A DNA stretch of 32,239 nucleotides from the NCBI GenBank assembly GCA_913063265.1, contig CAJXZG010000065.1:1-32239 (forward strand). Direction: 5' to 3'. The position numbers and the translations under genes were made by a program. The notes beneath the pieces are model-generated. The model had not been told where the DNA came from. It saw only the letters and a program-made list of their open reading frames with translations, and searched no databases. Positions 15,245 through 23,517 of this stretch are shown in pieces. The DNA is from an uncultured Prolixibacteraceae bacterium (lineage in GTDB: Bacteria; Bacteroidota; Bacteroidia; Bacteroidales; Prolixibacteraceae). The stretch's first letter is position 1; each line of letters opens with the position of its first letter.

Positions 15245-15278
15245 CACCTTTTAAATGATGGTCAACATTGAACCAGGC

Positions 15279-15368
15279 TTACTTATTCTTCATTTTTCCA
15301 ATTCCTAGAATAATAAAAACTAACAAAAGAATCATTACCACAATAAGTATCACTCTTAAAAAGTACAT
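15279..15368 (-). CDS. Possible 29-residue single-pass membrane peptide
   Basis: On the minus strand ATG at 15368-15366 opens 29 codons ending TAA at 15281-15279. The product is MYFLRVILIVVMILLLVFII followed by LGIGKMKNK: one hydrophobic helix with a basic C-terminus. A Bacteroidota-like promoter lies upstream on the same strand: TATCTTTA (15407-15400) with TTG 17 bp further up (15427-15425). Short AT-rich frames easily look hydrophobic, so confidence is modest. Confidence 0.4.
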   Translation of the reverse strand: MYFLRVILIVVMILLLVFIILGIGKMKNK

Positions 15369-15486
15369 AGACAGTTTATATTTTGTTTTGTTTCGAAGCT
15401 AAAGATAATCCAATTTCTCTGGTTCAATTATACTCCTTTGAATTATATTTTTTTACAGAAATAGCCGAGTAATAAATAAATTAAGG

Positions 15487-15650
15487 AAAAGATTCTTTTG
15501 CTTCATTGCATTGCGCTCAGAAAGACAACGAGTTAGTTTAAGAAGGACTTTAGGATAAGGGTGGTTTAGCGGCTACGCCGCTAAACCACCCTTATCCTAA
15601 AGCTAACACTCCACAAAGCCTGTCATTCCGCATCGCAGTAAGGAATCTTT
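15487..15650. repeat. MITE-like element with 26-bp perfect palindrome
   Basis: 15548-15573 is perfectly complementary to 15577-15602 around the loop TAC; the arms centre on TTTAGCGGC/GCCGCTAAA. Outside it, AAAAGATTC (15487) through GCGCTCAGAAAGACA (to 15527) is an imperfect inverted repeat of TGTCATTCCGCATCGC (from 15621) through GGAATCTTT (to 15650). The outer pattern matches an interspersed intergenic repeat I know from many Bacteroidota. No transposase is present. The core could also act as a strong bidirectional terminator. Confidence 0.65.
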
Positions 15651-15800
15651 ATTAATTTACTCGGACAGTAATGATTTTTAATTTCGATTTTAGGAACTAC
15701 AAACCGTTAATGAAATGTTGAAAAATATACCCGTTCATTTTTATGATTAAAACACCATTATTTTATCTTTAAGCCAATCATAAAACTTAATCTTTTCCAC

Positions 15801-16688
15801 ATGAAGAATATTCCTGTTTTAACTGTTTCGGGCTTATCGCTAGCTGAAACGTACGAGGCTGCACTAATAAACTTATACGAAAATGGCACACGTTTTAAAA
15901 CCCAATATGACAAACCCGGAGATCCGCTTAGTATCGATTGCACAATGAATATGACTATTGAAGAGCCTGAAACTGATCCGATGATTCACATGGCTTTTCC
16001 CGGAGGTGTTGACGATTTAAAGGAATATGTACTGGAACTGAAAGGATACAAAGACCATTGGGTAAAAAATATAAATGACGAAAGCGATACACGTTGGGAA
16101 TATACTTACCATGGTCGAATAAAGGATTATGGTGTCTGGAAAGAACTGAATGATGGCAAGTCGGAAGAAGTTGGACCGTTTAAGGTCGATCAGATTGAAA
16201 GTGTGATTGATAAACTTTCGAAACAACCTTTTACCCGTCAGGCGCAAATGATTACATGGATGCCAAACCTTGATAACGATTGTTACGATCCTCCCTGTTT
16301 ACAATCGTTATGGTACAGAATTTTGGAAGATGAAGAGGGAGTTTACTGGCTAAATTGTAATATTCGTTTCAGAAGTAACGATGCCTGGGGAGCAAGTTTT
16401 ATGAATATGTTTGGATTTATTCAGTTTAACAAAGAAGTAATTGCTGCAGAAGTTGCCAAACGAACCGGCAAAACTGTAAAACTTGGCCGTTTAAACTGGC
16501 AGGCTGATTCTTACCATATTTATGGTAAAGACATTCAGGCAGCAAAAGAAAGGTTATTTGACCGAGTTGGCGATATGCCTTTCGAAGAACGAACCATGCC
16601 TTTTAATGATCCGTTTATCCGCGATATGTACGATCAGGCTGAGCCTGTGATTATTGAAAAGATTAAGGTGTTTGATGCCAAACACTAG
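15801..16688 (+). CDS. Thymidylate synthase superfamily protein
   Basis: 295 residues. The region WMPNLDNDCYDPPCLQSLWY places a catalytic-type cysteine (Cys166) after PP, as in thymidylate synthase PPCH. RFRSNDAWGASFMNMFGF (Arg191, Ser192, Asp194, Asn202) matches the RSxD...PFN dUMP-binding segment, with Asn rather than the Asp of dCMP hydroxymethylases. WQADSYHIYGKD matches the GDxHxY strand. YHGRIKDYG resembles the folate/phosphate region. It would methylate dUMP to dTMP with methylene-tetrahydrofolate. It is clearly diverged from E. coli ThyA, and no dihydrofolate reductase gene is adjacent. A variant or modified-nucleotide role is possible. Confidence 0.72.
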   Translation: MKNIPVLTVSGLSLAETYEAALINLYENGTRFKTQYDKPGDPLSIDCTMNMTIEEPETDPMIHMAFPGGVDDLKEYVLELKGYKDHWVKNINDESDTRWEYTYHGRIKDYGVWKELNDGKSEEVGPFKVDQIESVIDKLSKQPFTRQAQMITWMPNLDNDCYDPPCLQSLWYRILEDEEGVYWLNCNIRFRSNDAWGASFMNMFGFIQFNKEVIAAEVAKRTGKTVKLGRLNWQADSYHIYGKDIQAAKERLFDRVGDMPFEERTMPFNDPFIRDMYDQAEPVIIEKIKVFDAKH

Positions 16689-16725
16689 ATTATAGATTTT
16701 TCAAAAACCAACCAATTATTTTTAT

Positions 16726-16764
16726 AAGCGTCAATCAGTTTTCTGTTTGGCGCTTTATTTTATA
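16726..16764 (+). terminator. Intrinsic terminator after the thymidylate-synthase-like gene
   Basis: AAGCGTCAATCAG (16726-16738), loop TTTT, CTGTTTGGCGCTT (16743-16755). Twelve of 13 positions pair, including one G-U, and TATTTTAT follows. It lies 38 bp after the stop codon. Confidence 0.7.
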
Positions 16765-16860
16765 TTGCCAAAATCATGCTTTTCCAAATTCATGTTAATT
16801 TAAACTTTAACTTACATGGCATTGTTTTTGTTTTAAGCGACAGAACTAATCCTTCAAATT

Positions 16861-19260
16861 ATGAAAAAGTTTCTCTTAACTTCCATAATCCTGATATTAA
16901 TAATTAACTGCAAAAGCCAATCTATTGATTCGTACTTAGAAAGTCAGAATTCCGGTAGCTTTCACAAAATTTATTTACATACTGACAGAGATTTTTATTT
17001 TAAAGGCGATACTTTGTGGTTCTCAGCTTATCTGCTTGATGCAGCGGAACAAACTTTCAATTTAGATACCTGTAATTTATATCTGGACTTCCATTCTCAG
17101 GAAGGTGAGCTTATTTTTAAAGAAATATTTCTTCTGACAAATGGCTTTGCTGAAGGATTTTTAAGTTTTAACAATAAAATACTGAGTGAGGGAAATTATA
17201 TTTTAAGAGCACATACTGATAATATAAAACAACTTGGAAACGAATACTTTTACAGGAAAAGTATTCAGATTAGTGAAGTCAAAAGCAATTTAAATCAACC
17301 GGACACGGTCACAGCTGAAAACAGAAAGATTTATATTGATTTTTTTCCTGAGGGAGGATTTTTGCTCGATGGACAAATCAGTCAATTGGCCTTTAAAGCT
17401 TATGATGAAAACAATATTCCTGTAAATGTAAAGGGAAGGCTTAAGATTGGTTCAACGCAAAAGGTTTTACAATTCTATTCAGAATACAATGGAATGGGAA
17501 GGATTTATTTTATTCCCGATTCAAAAGAAAAATATAAAATTGAAATTGATAACTTCAAATTGGCAAAAGCCAAAATTCCTGAGATAAAAGAACGGGGCGC
17601 CAAAATAATGGTAACCAAAATTAATAAAGATGATTTAAGATTTTCCATTGTAACAAACCTTACAGAAGAACAGTATTACGTTGCTTTCATACATCGTGGA
17701 AACGGAAATGGTTATTTTCAAGTGAATGTCGGACAGAGCGGAAGAACAATTAAGGTTTTAAAACAGAATCTAAGACCGGGAATTAACAGAATTATACTTT
17801 TAAACAATCAGTTTGAACCTTTATCTGAGCGATTATTCTTTTTAAACAGTTCTGAAGAAATTATGAATCTAACTGTTACCCCATCAAAGGACGAATATAA
17901 AACACGCGAAGAAATAAATTTGGATTTAAAGCCTGCTTCAAAATTAGGAAAAAACGAGCTTGCACGCTTATCGCTGGCCGTTGTTGACAAAGAATTTTTT
18001 GACAAGGGAGTATCACAAAATATACACTCTTATCTTTTACTCGATTCAGAATTAAAAGGTCAATTGGGAAATACCTCAGATTATTTTATCAATACAAAAG
18101 AAATCAGCGCTGAAAACAAATTGGATTTATTAATGCTTTGTAATGGTTGGAGCAATTATATTTGGAACGATAGAATTAATAAAGAAATTGATTCAAAATT
18201 GCAGATAGCGGGAATCAATATTCATGGAAATGTAACCCGGAATTTATCTAAAAAACCTTTGGTAGGTACAGATGTAATACTTAATCTTTCCAACGAAATT
18301 GTTGGGGCACTGGAAATAACTCAAACCGATGAATTTGGAAATTTCGAATTTGAAAATGTTGATTTTATCGATACTGCTTTGGTACTTATTCAGGCGTTAA
18401 ATCACCGCGAAAAAAGTAATACCTCTTTACATGTGAAATATGCCGGAATGGACCCTTCTCCAATTTCGGCCAAAGAGTTGTTGGATCATAAAGGACTTTC
18501 CCGTATGCCACTTTCTTTATATCGCCGGAAATACTTAAACGAACAAAAACTCGGTGAGTTTTATCCTGACCGCAATTCTCAAATTATTGAAGAGATTCAG
18601 GTAGTAGCTAAAAAAAATGAAGAAATGGATGACGGACATTTTAGATTATATAAATCACCGGATCACTCAGTAAAAGTTGAAAACAATGCCTATTACAGCA
18701 ACATTTTTCAGTTCCTGACCGGGCGGTTTCCCGGAGTAAGAGTTGAGGGGAAAAAAGTTATAATACGGGGAGTTAGTTCCTTTTATGGCAGTTCAGATCC
18801 CTTGTTCCTGATAGATGGAATTCCAATAGATGTAGAAAATATTGACATGATTTCGATGCATGATGTTGATAAGGTAGAGGTACTAAAGGGTTCCAATACT
18901 GCAATATACGGGTCGAGAGGTGGCAATGGAGTAATATCAATTTTAACAAAAAAAGGCGGGGAATACTCAAATGAAATCAAAGAAATTCCCGGTACTTATA
19001 TGAATAAAATCAAAGGTTTTCAAATCTACCGCGAGTTTTATTCTCCTGTTTATACAAATGAGAACATACAATCTGAAATTCCTGATTACCGGAGTACATT
19101 ATACTGGAATCCAAAAATTGTTCTTGGCAAAAAAGAAACAAACGTTTCATTCTTTTCTTGTGATAATATCTCGCGTTACGCAGTTATTGTTGAAGGACTT
19201 ACGACTTCAGGAAAAATTTGTTTGGGAGAAGCTTTTTTTGATGTAAATGAAAGGCGGTAA
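16861..19260 (+). CDS. TonB-dependent receptor plug-domain protein lacking a beta-barrel
   Basis: 799 residues with a signal peptide (MKKFLLTSIILILIINC; possibly a lipoprotein, though Asn before Cys is atypical). HKIYLHTDRDFYFKGDTLWF marks the MG2-like macroglobulin repeat common in Bacteroidota surface proteins. A carboxypeptidase-regulatory-like repeat follows at about 450-520 (INIHGNVTRNLSKKPLVGTD). A TonB plug domain sits at about 610-700 (FLTGRFPGVRV, LFLIDGIPIDVENI, VEVLKGSNTAIYGSRGGNGV). Only about 100 residues remain after the plug, far too few for a 22-stranded barrel. It probably acts as a surface or periplasmic binding protein rather than a transporter. Confidence 0.8.
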   Translation: MKKFLLTSIILILIINCKSQSIDSYLESQNSGSFHKIYLHTDRDFYFKGDTLWFSAYLLDAAEQTFNLDTCNLYLDFHSQEGELIFKEIFLLTNGFAEGFLSFNNKILSEGNYILRAHTDNIKQLGNEYFYRKSIQISEVKSNLNQPDTVTAENRKIYIDFFPEGGFLLDGQISQLAFKAYDENNIPVNVKGRLKIGSTQKVLQFYSEYNGMGRIYFIPDSKEKYKIEIDNFKLAKAKIPEIKERGAKIMVTKINKDDLRFSIVTNLTEEQYYVAFIHRGNGNGYFQVNVGQSGRTIKVLKQNLRPGINRIILLNNQFEPLSERLFFLNSSEEIMNLTVTPSKDEYKTREEINLDLKPASKLGKNELARLSLAVVDKEFFDKGVSQNIHSYLLLDSELKGQLGNTSDYFINTKEISAENKLDLLMLCNGWSNYIWNDRINKEIDSKLQIAGINIHGNVTRNLSKKPLVGTDVILNLSNEIVGALEITQTDEFGNFEFENVDFIDTALVLIQALNHREKSNTSLHVKYAGMDPSPISAKELLDHKGLSRMPLSLYRRKYLNEQKLGEFYPDRNSQIIEEIQVVAKKNEEMDDGHFRLYKSPDHSVKVENNAYYSNIFQFLTGRFPGVRVEGKKVIIRGVSSFYGSSDPLFLIDGIPIDVENIDMISMHDVDKVEVLKGSNTAIYGSRGGNGVISILTKKGGEYSNEIKEIPGTYMNKIKGFQIYREFYSPVYTNENIQSEIPDYRSTLYWNPKIVLGKKETNVSFFSCDNISRYAVIVEGLTTSGKICLGEAFFDVNERR

Positions 19261-19332
19261 ATTTTCGAACAGCACTTTTTTATCATCTACATTAATAATT
19301 CTGCTTTCTCGTATATTGCAATATTTTGCAGC

Positions 19333-19363
19333 TTTCCCAATTCAACTATTAATTGTACTTTTG
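19333..19363 (+). promoter_or_regulatory. valS promoter
   Basis: TTTC (19333-19336), 19 bp, then TACTTTTG (19356-19363), a near-ideal Bacteroidota TTTG-N19-TAnnTTTG promoter. Transcription would start near 19369, giving a leader of about 24 bases before ATG 19393. Confidence 0.75.
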
Positions 19364-19392
19364 CACCTCAAATTTTAGGTAGAAAATTCAAG

Positions 19393-22095
19393 ATGAGCAA
19401 AGTGGAGATTCCGAGCAAATACAACCCGGTAGCGGTTGAAGACAAATGGTACAAATACTGGATGGACAATAAATATTTCCATTCAACACCCGACGAGCGC
19501 GAACCTTATACAATTGTAATCCCACCACCAAACGTAACCGGTGTTTTACATATGGGGCATATGCTTAACAATACCATTCAGGATATTCTTGTGCGCCGTG
19601 CACGCATGATCGGGAAAAATGCATGTTGGGTGCCGGGACCAGACCATGAATCAATTGCGACTGAAGCAAAAGTTGTAAATAAACTAAATGCTGAAGGAAT
19701 CGACAAGTATGACCTAAGCCGTGATGAGTTTCTGAAACACGCATGGGACTGGACAGAAAAACATGGTGGAATTATCCTTGAACAACTAAAAAAACTGGGT
19801 GCTTCATGTGATTGGGATCGCACTGCTTTTACAATGGACGAAGCCCGAAGCGAATCGGTAATCAAAGTTTTTGTAGACTTGTTTAACAAAGGATTGATTT
19901 ACCGCGGAGTGCGTATGGTGAACTGGGATCCTTCTGCTAAAACTGCCCTTTCGGATGAAGAGGTGATTTATAAAGAAATGCAGGGGAAATTGTACTACCT
20001 GAAATATCAGATAGTAGAAGATAATACCCCCTCTGACTCCCCCGAAGGGGGAGAAAACTCCTTCCCCCTTGGGGAAGGCAGGGATGGGGTCAATTACTTG
20101 ACAATTGCAACTACCCGTCCTGAAACTATTCTTGGTGATACAGCGGTTTGTGTAAATCCAAACGATGAAAGATTCACACATTTGATTAGGAAACGTGTTC
20201 TGGTGCCTTTAATCAATCGTTCTATACCAATTATTTCGGATGAATATGTAGACATGGAATTTGGTACAGGATGTTTAAAAATTACTCCTGCCCATGATAT
20301 TAACGACTACGAAATTGGATTAAAACACAACCTTCCAAGCATCGATATATTTAATGACGACGGAACATTAAACGAAAAAGCTGAATTGTTTATTGGTGAA
20401 GATCGTTTTGATGTGCGTGATAAAATTGTTCCTGAACTGGAAAAAGCAGGAAATCTTGCAAAGGTTGAAGATTATACCAACAAAGTAGGATTCTCTGAAA
20501 GAACTGATGTTATTATCGAACCAAAACTTTCGGCACAGTGGTTCTTAAAAATGGAAGAGTTGGTTAAGCCTGCGTTGGAAAATGTAATGAACGATACCAT
20601 TAAGTTTCATCCGGCAAAATTTAAAAATATATACAAGCACTGGATGGGGAATATTAAAGACTGGTGTATTAGCCGTCAGTTGTGGTGGGGACACCAGATT
20701 CCGGTTTACTATTTACCTGATGGAAATTATGTTTGTGGCGAAAATGCGGAACAAGCTTTAGAGCTGGCAAAAGAAAAATCCGGCAATTCAGAATTGACAA
20801 TTTCTGATTTAAAACAGGATGAAGATGCGTTGGATACCTGGTTCTCCAGCTGGTTGTGGCCTATTTCGGTTTTTGATGGAATTCGTGAACCTGAAAACGA
20901 AGAGTTTAATTACTACTACCCAACATCTGATTTGGTAACTGCACCTGATATTATTTTCTTCTGGGTAGCCAGAATGATTATCGCAGGTTATGAATACCGT
21001 GATGAATTCCCATATAAAAATGTATATTTCACTGGAATGGTTCGCGATGCACAGCGTCGTAAAATGTCAAAGAGTTTGGGGAATTCGCCTGATCCACTTG
21101 ATTTAATTGCAAAATACGGTGCTGATGGGGTTCGTGTTGGAATGTTACTTTGTTCTCCTGCAGGTGGCGATTTGTTATTCGATGAAAGCCTGCCGCAACA
21201 GGGAGCCGGTTTTTCAACTAAAATCTGGAATGCATTTAGATTAGTAAAAAACTGGGAAGTTTCTTCAGAAATTAAACAACCGAAGCATTCAAAATTGGCT
21301 GTCGAATGGTTTCAAAATAAATTGGGTGAAGTAGTTGAAATCTTAAATTCTCAATTCGAAAGTTTCAGAATATCGGAAGCTTTAATGACTGTTTATACAA
21401 CAGTTCGTGATGAGTTTTCGGGATGGCTTTTGGAAATGGTAAAACCGGCTTACCAGCAACCGATTGATGCTAAAACTTATGCTGAAGTTGTTGAATTGTT
21501 TGACCAGATGTTGCGTTTAATGCATCCGTTTATGCCATTTATTACCGAAGAAATCTGGCAATTACTCGAAGAAAGAAAAGAAGGTGAAAGCATTATGATT
21601 TCACAACTTCCTGCAAATATTAATTACAACAAAGAATTTTTAACTGCTTTCGAAGATGTAAAAGAAGCAGTTTCAGGAATCAGGAAAATTCGTAAAGAAA
21701 AAAATATTGCATTTAAAGACGAAGTTGCTTTTGCTGTACAAAAAGGCGACAAAGGTTTTGATGCCCGGTATAACAGCATTCTGGTAAAACTTGGAAATCT
21801 GTCGGAATTTGAAGAAGTTAAAGAAGAAGTGAACGGAGCTGCTTCGTTCAGGGTAAAATCTACCAACTTTTATATTCCTTTAGACGGATTTATTGATGTT
21901 GCAGAAGAACTGGCAAAACTGGAAGAGGAATTAAAATATACAAAAGGATTCCTGAATTCGGTAATGAAAAAACTGGGCAACGAACGCTTTGTAAACAATG
22001 CTCCTGAAGCAGTTGTTGCCAAAGAAAAAGCGAAACAAGCTGATGCCGAAGCCAAAATTAAAGTATTGGAAGAGCGTTTAGCTTCAATGAAATAG
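19393..22095 (+). CDS. valS: Valine--tRNA ligase
   Basis: A 900-residue class I aminoacyl-tRNA synthetase that charges tRNA-Val with valine in the cytoplasm. PPPNVTGVLHMGH (HIGH motif at 53-56), the editing-domain opening TIATTRPETILGDTAV, KMSKS at 557-561, and a C-terminal coiled coil (VAEELAKLEEELKYTKGFL) are all present and in order. Residues 212-233 (TPSDSPEGGENSFPLGEGRD and following GV) are encoded by a GC-rich interspersed repeat inserted in frame just before the editing domain, and have no counterpart in normal ValS. All other motifs are intact, so the enzyme should be functional. Confidence 0.98.
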   Translation: MSKVEIPSKYNPVAVEDKWYKYWMDNKYFHSTPDEREPYTIVIPPPNVTGVLHMGHMLNNTIQDILVRRARMIGKNACWVPGPDHESIATEAKVVNKLNAEGIDKYDLSRDEFLKHAWDWTEKHGGIILEQLKKLGASCDWDRTAFTMDEARSESVIKVFVDLFNKGLIYRGVRMVNWDPSAKTALSDEEVIYKEMQGKLYYLKYQIVEDNTPSDSPEGGENSFPLGEGRDGVNYLTIATTRPETILGDTAVCVNPNDERFTHLIRKRVLVPLINRSIPIISDEYVDMEFGTGCLKITPAHDINDYEIGLKHNLPSIDIFNDDGTLNEKAELFIGEDRFDVRDKIVPELEKAGNLAKVEDYTNKVGFSERTDVIIEPKLSAQWFLKMEELVKPALENVMNDTIKFHPAKFKNIYKHWMGNIKDWCISRQLWWGHQIPVYYLPDGNYVCGENAEQALELAKEKSGNSELTISDLKQDEDALDTWFSSWLWPISVFDGIREPENEEFNYYYPTSDLVTAPDIIFFWVARMIIAGYEYRDEFPYKNVYFTGMVRDAQRRKMSKSLGNSPDPLDLIAKYGADGVRVGMLLCSPAGGDLLFDESLPQQGAGFSTKIWNAFRLVKNWEVSSEIKQPKHSKLAVEWFQNKLGEVVEILNSQFESFRISEALMTVYTTVRDEFSGWLLEMVKPAYQQPIDAKTYAEVVELFDQMLRLMHPFMPFITEEIWQLLEERKEGESIMISQLPANINYNKEFLTAFEDVKEAVSGIRKIRKEKNIAFKDEVAFAVQKGDKGFDARYNSILVKLGNLSEFEEVKEEVNGAASFRVKSTNFYIPLDGFIDVAEELAKLEEELKYTKGFLNSVMKKLGNERFVNNAPEAVVAKEKAKQADAEAKIKVLEERLASMK
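20026..20091. repeat. Palindromic interspersed repeat inserted in valS
   Basis: CCCCCTCTGACTCCCCCGAA runs into GGGGGAG, then CTCCTTCCCCCTTGGGGAAG and GGATGGGG. The nested inverted repeats CTCCCCC/GGGGGAG and TTCCCC/GGGGAA are GC-rich in an AT-rich gene. The unit is 66 bp long (22 codons) and keeps the frame. Similar CCCCCTCT...GGGGGAG units are, from general knowledge, dispersed repeats in Bacteroidota genomes. Confidence 0.75.
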
Positions 22096-22103
22096 GATTA
22101 ATA

Positions 22104-22140
22104 TTAGTCATAGTATGACTCTGAGTCTTGCTATGACTAA
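22104..22140. terminator. Hairpin between convergent valS and porin genes
   Basis: TTAGTCATAG (22104-22113) pairs perfectly with CTATGACTAA (22131-22140), with GACT/AGTC able to pair inside. It sits 9 bp after the valS stop and 8 bp before the stop of the minus-strand porin gene. It lacks a strong T-run, so a shared terminator role is likely but unproven. Confidence 0.5.
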
Positions 22141-22147
22141 ATCAATT

Positions 22148-23338
22148 TTAATAGTTAAAATTCAGGCGCAATCCACCAAAAAAATGCTCATCCGGTTCAA
22201 CTTCCTGTCTTTTTAACCATTGAAGATGAATGGAGAAAAATACCCATTTATTTAGTTGATGACTGTTATAAGCTTCACCTGCCCTCTCAGGTTTTATTTT
22301 TTCATTTTCAAATGTTTCAGCATAACCCATTCCTACATTAAATTCCCGTTTGAATAAGGGTTGTTTAAATCCAATTCCTGTACTCCACGCTTTGTGAATA
22401 CCATGAAATGCCGACAACTCATTTTCATTCTGACCATATCGGCCAAAAATAGTAAAGGTGTTGGCAAAAAGCTGGTCGAACGAAATACCAAAACCATAGC
22501 TACTTCGTGCAAAAGGATGCTCAAATCCCATAACTCTAAAATTGGCCTGCCACCCTGTTTCAGGAAACAAACGGAATCCTGTTTCGAGAAACTGAGTATG
22601 ATTTTTGATCAGGTCAATCTCATTGTTGTCGGCCATAGCTCGCCCATACTGAATATAAAAACGACTTAAAAAAGCAGTTCGAAAATTGATACCCGGACTA
22701 TTAAAATACAGGGGCAGAACAGGATTGTTGACAAAAACTCCGGTTAAAAACTGTGAGGTTTCATCGTTGGCATGCAGGTTATTGTCGTAATAGTTGGTTA
22801 AGTCAATTTTACCCACTGTTACCGTAAAAATATCTTTTAAAGCCTTAAACTGTGTCCATGCTTCAAGAATGGTAATTCGGTCAATGCCATCAACACTTGT
22901 TGTTCTTCCGGCATCGGCATTTAACACGGAAACATTTTGAATTTGTGCATCAGGACCATTTCCTCCAATCGCTTCCAAATCGAAAAACAGCAGGGCGTGT
23001 TTGCCAAAACTTGTAAAAGCAAAAATATCAAACGAACCTACCCCGTAATAAGGTGTGCTATGGTTTAACCCGGTTTGAACCGAAGCCGTTGCTACACCGC
23101 TAAATCTTAATTGTCCGGGTTGTTCCATTATTGCCTTCAACAAAGCATCCACCTGTTTTCTTTTTGAACGTTGTGCCTCAGGAATATTATCCCCTTCATG
23201 TTCCTCGAATAAATTAAATAACTGGTTGAAAATAGTCGTATCTTTTTGAATAGAGTCGTTGGGTTCAACTGTAATCGCTGATGATGAAAATATAGTTTGC
23301 AAAAAAATACAAATCAAAAATATTATTCTTTTATCCAT
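22148..23338 (-). CDS. OprB-like carbohydrate porin
   Basis: 396 residues with a signal peptide (MDKRIIFLICIFLQTIFSSS) and a short coiled linker, then a beta-barrel. GVATASVQTGLNHSTPYYGV, ILEAWTQFKALKDIFTVTVGKIDLTNYYDNN and FLTGVFVNNP follow the pattern of the OprB family, in which a GKID(L) strand is followed by an asparagine-rich loop. The C-terminus EHFFGGLRLNFNY ends in an aromatic residue as outer-membrane barrels do. It would let sugars or other small solutes cross the outer membrane. It is convergent with valS and divergent from the GH5-like gene, 179 bp apart, which could pair a glycosidase with uptake. Confidence 0.68.
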   Translation of the reverse strand: MDKRIIFLICIFLQTIFSSSAITVEPNDSIQKDTTIFNQLFNLFEEHEGDNIPEAQRSKRKQVDALLKAIMEQPGQLRFSGVATASVQTGLNHSTPYYGVGSFDIFAFTSFGKHALLFFDLEAIGGNGPDAQIQNVSVLNADAGRTTSVDGIDRITILEAWTQFKALKDIFTVTVGKIDLTNYYDNNLHANDETSQFLTGVFVNNPVLPLYFNSPGINFRTAFLSRFYIQYGRAMADNNEIDLIKNHTQFLETGFRLFPETGWQANFRVMGFEHPFARSSYGFGISFDQLFANTFTIFGRYGQNENELSAFHGIHKAWSTGIGFKQPLFKREFNVGMGYAETFENEKIKPERAGEAYNSHQLNKWVFFSIHLQWLKRQEVEPDEHFFGGLRLNFNY

Positions 23339-23466
23339 ACTTTTATTAGAAACTTTAATTCACGATAAAACCGATGTTTTAAGTTACTAATTTTACTTCA
23401 GAAAAACAGAATTGAAAAATGGATTGAAACAGAGTTTTAATTCGAGCTCAGCCAAAAAACTATTCT

Positions 23467-23497
23467 TTTGAAAAGAACATTTCCTTTTCTATTTTTG
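23467..23497 (+). promoter_or_regulatory. Promoter of the GH5-like gene
   Basis: TTTG (23467-23470), exactly 19 bp, then TATTTTTG (23490-23497): a full consensus Bacteroidota promoter. The expected start near 23503 leaves a leader of about 15 bases before ATG 23518. Confidence 0.78.
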
Positions 23498-23517
23498 AAT
23501 AACTAAATCAACTTACA

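Larger units (their letters stand above)
15245..15800. other. 556-bp intergenic region with small ORF and palindromic element
   Basis: No gene of normal size is present. It contains a 29-codon minus-strand ORF (15279-15368) with its own promoter-like sequence, and a MITE-like inverted repeat (15487-15650) whose core is a 26-bp perfect palindrome. The right end (15651-15800) is AT-rich, with TATCTTTA at 15764-15771 as a possible weak -7 element for the next gene. Confidence 0.6.

Noticed and set aside
19804..20181. Minus-strand 125-codon frame inside valS
   Set aside because: It is a shadow of valS, opened partly by the GC-rich repeat insertion, with no start context or family features.
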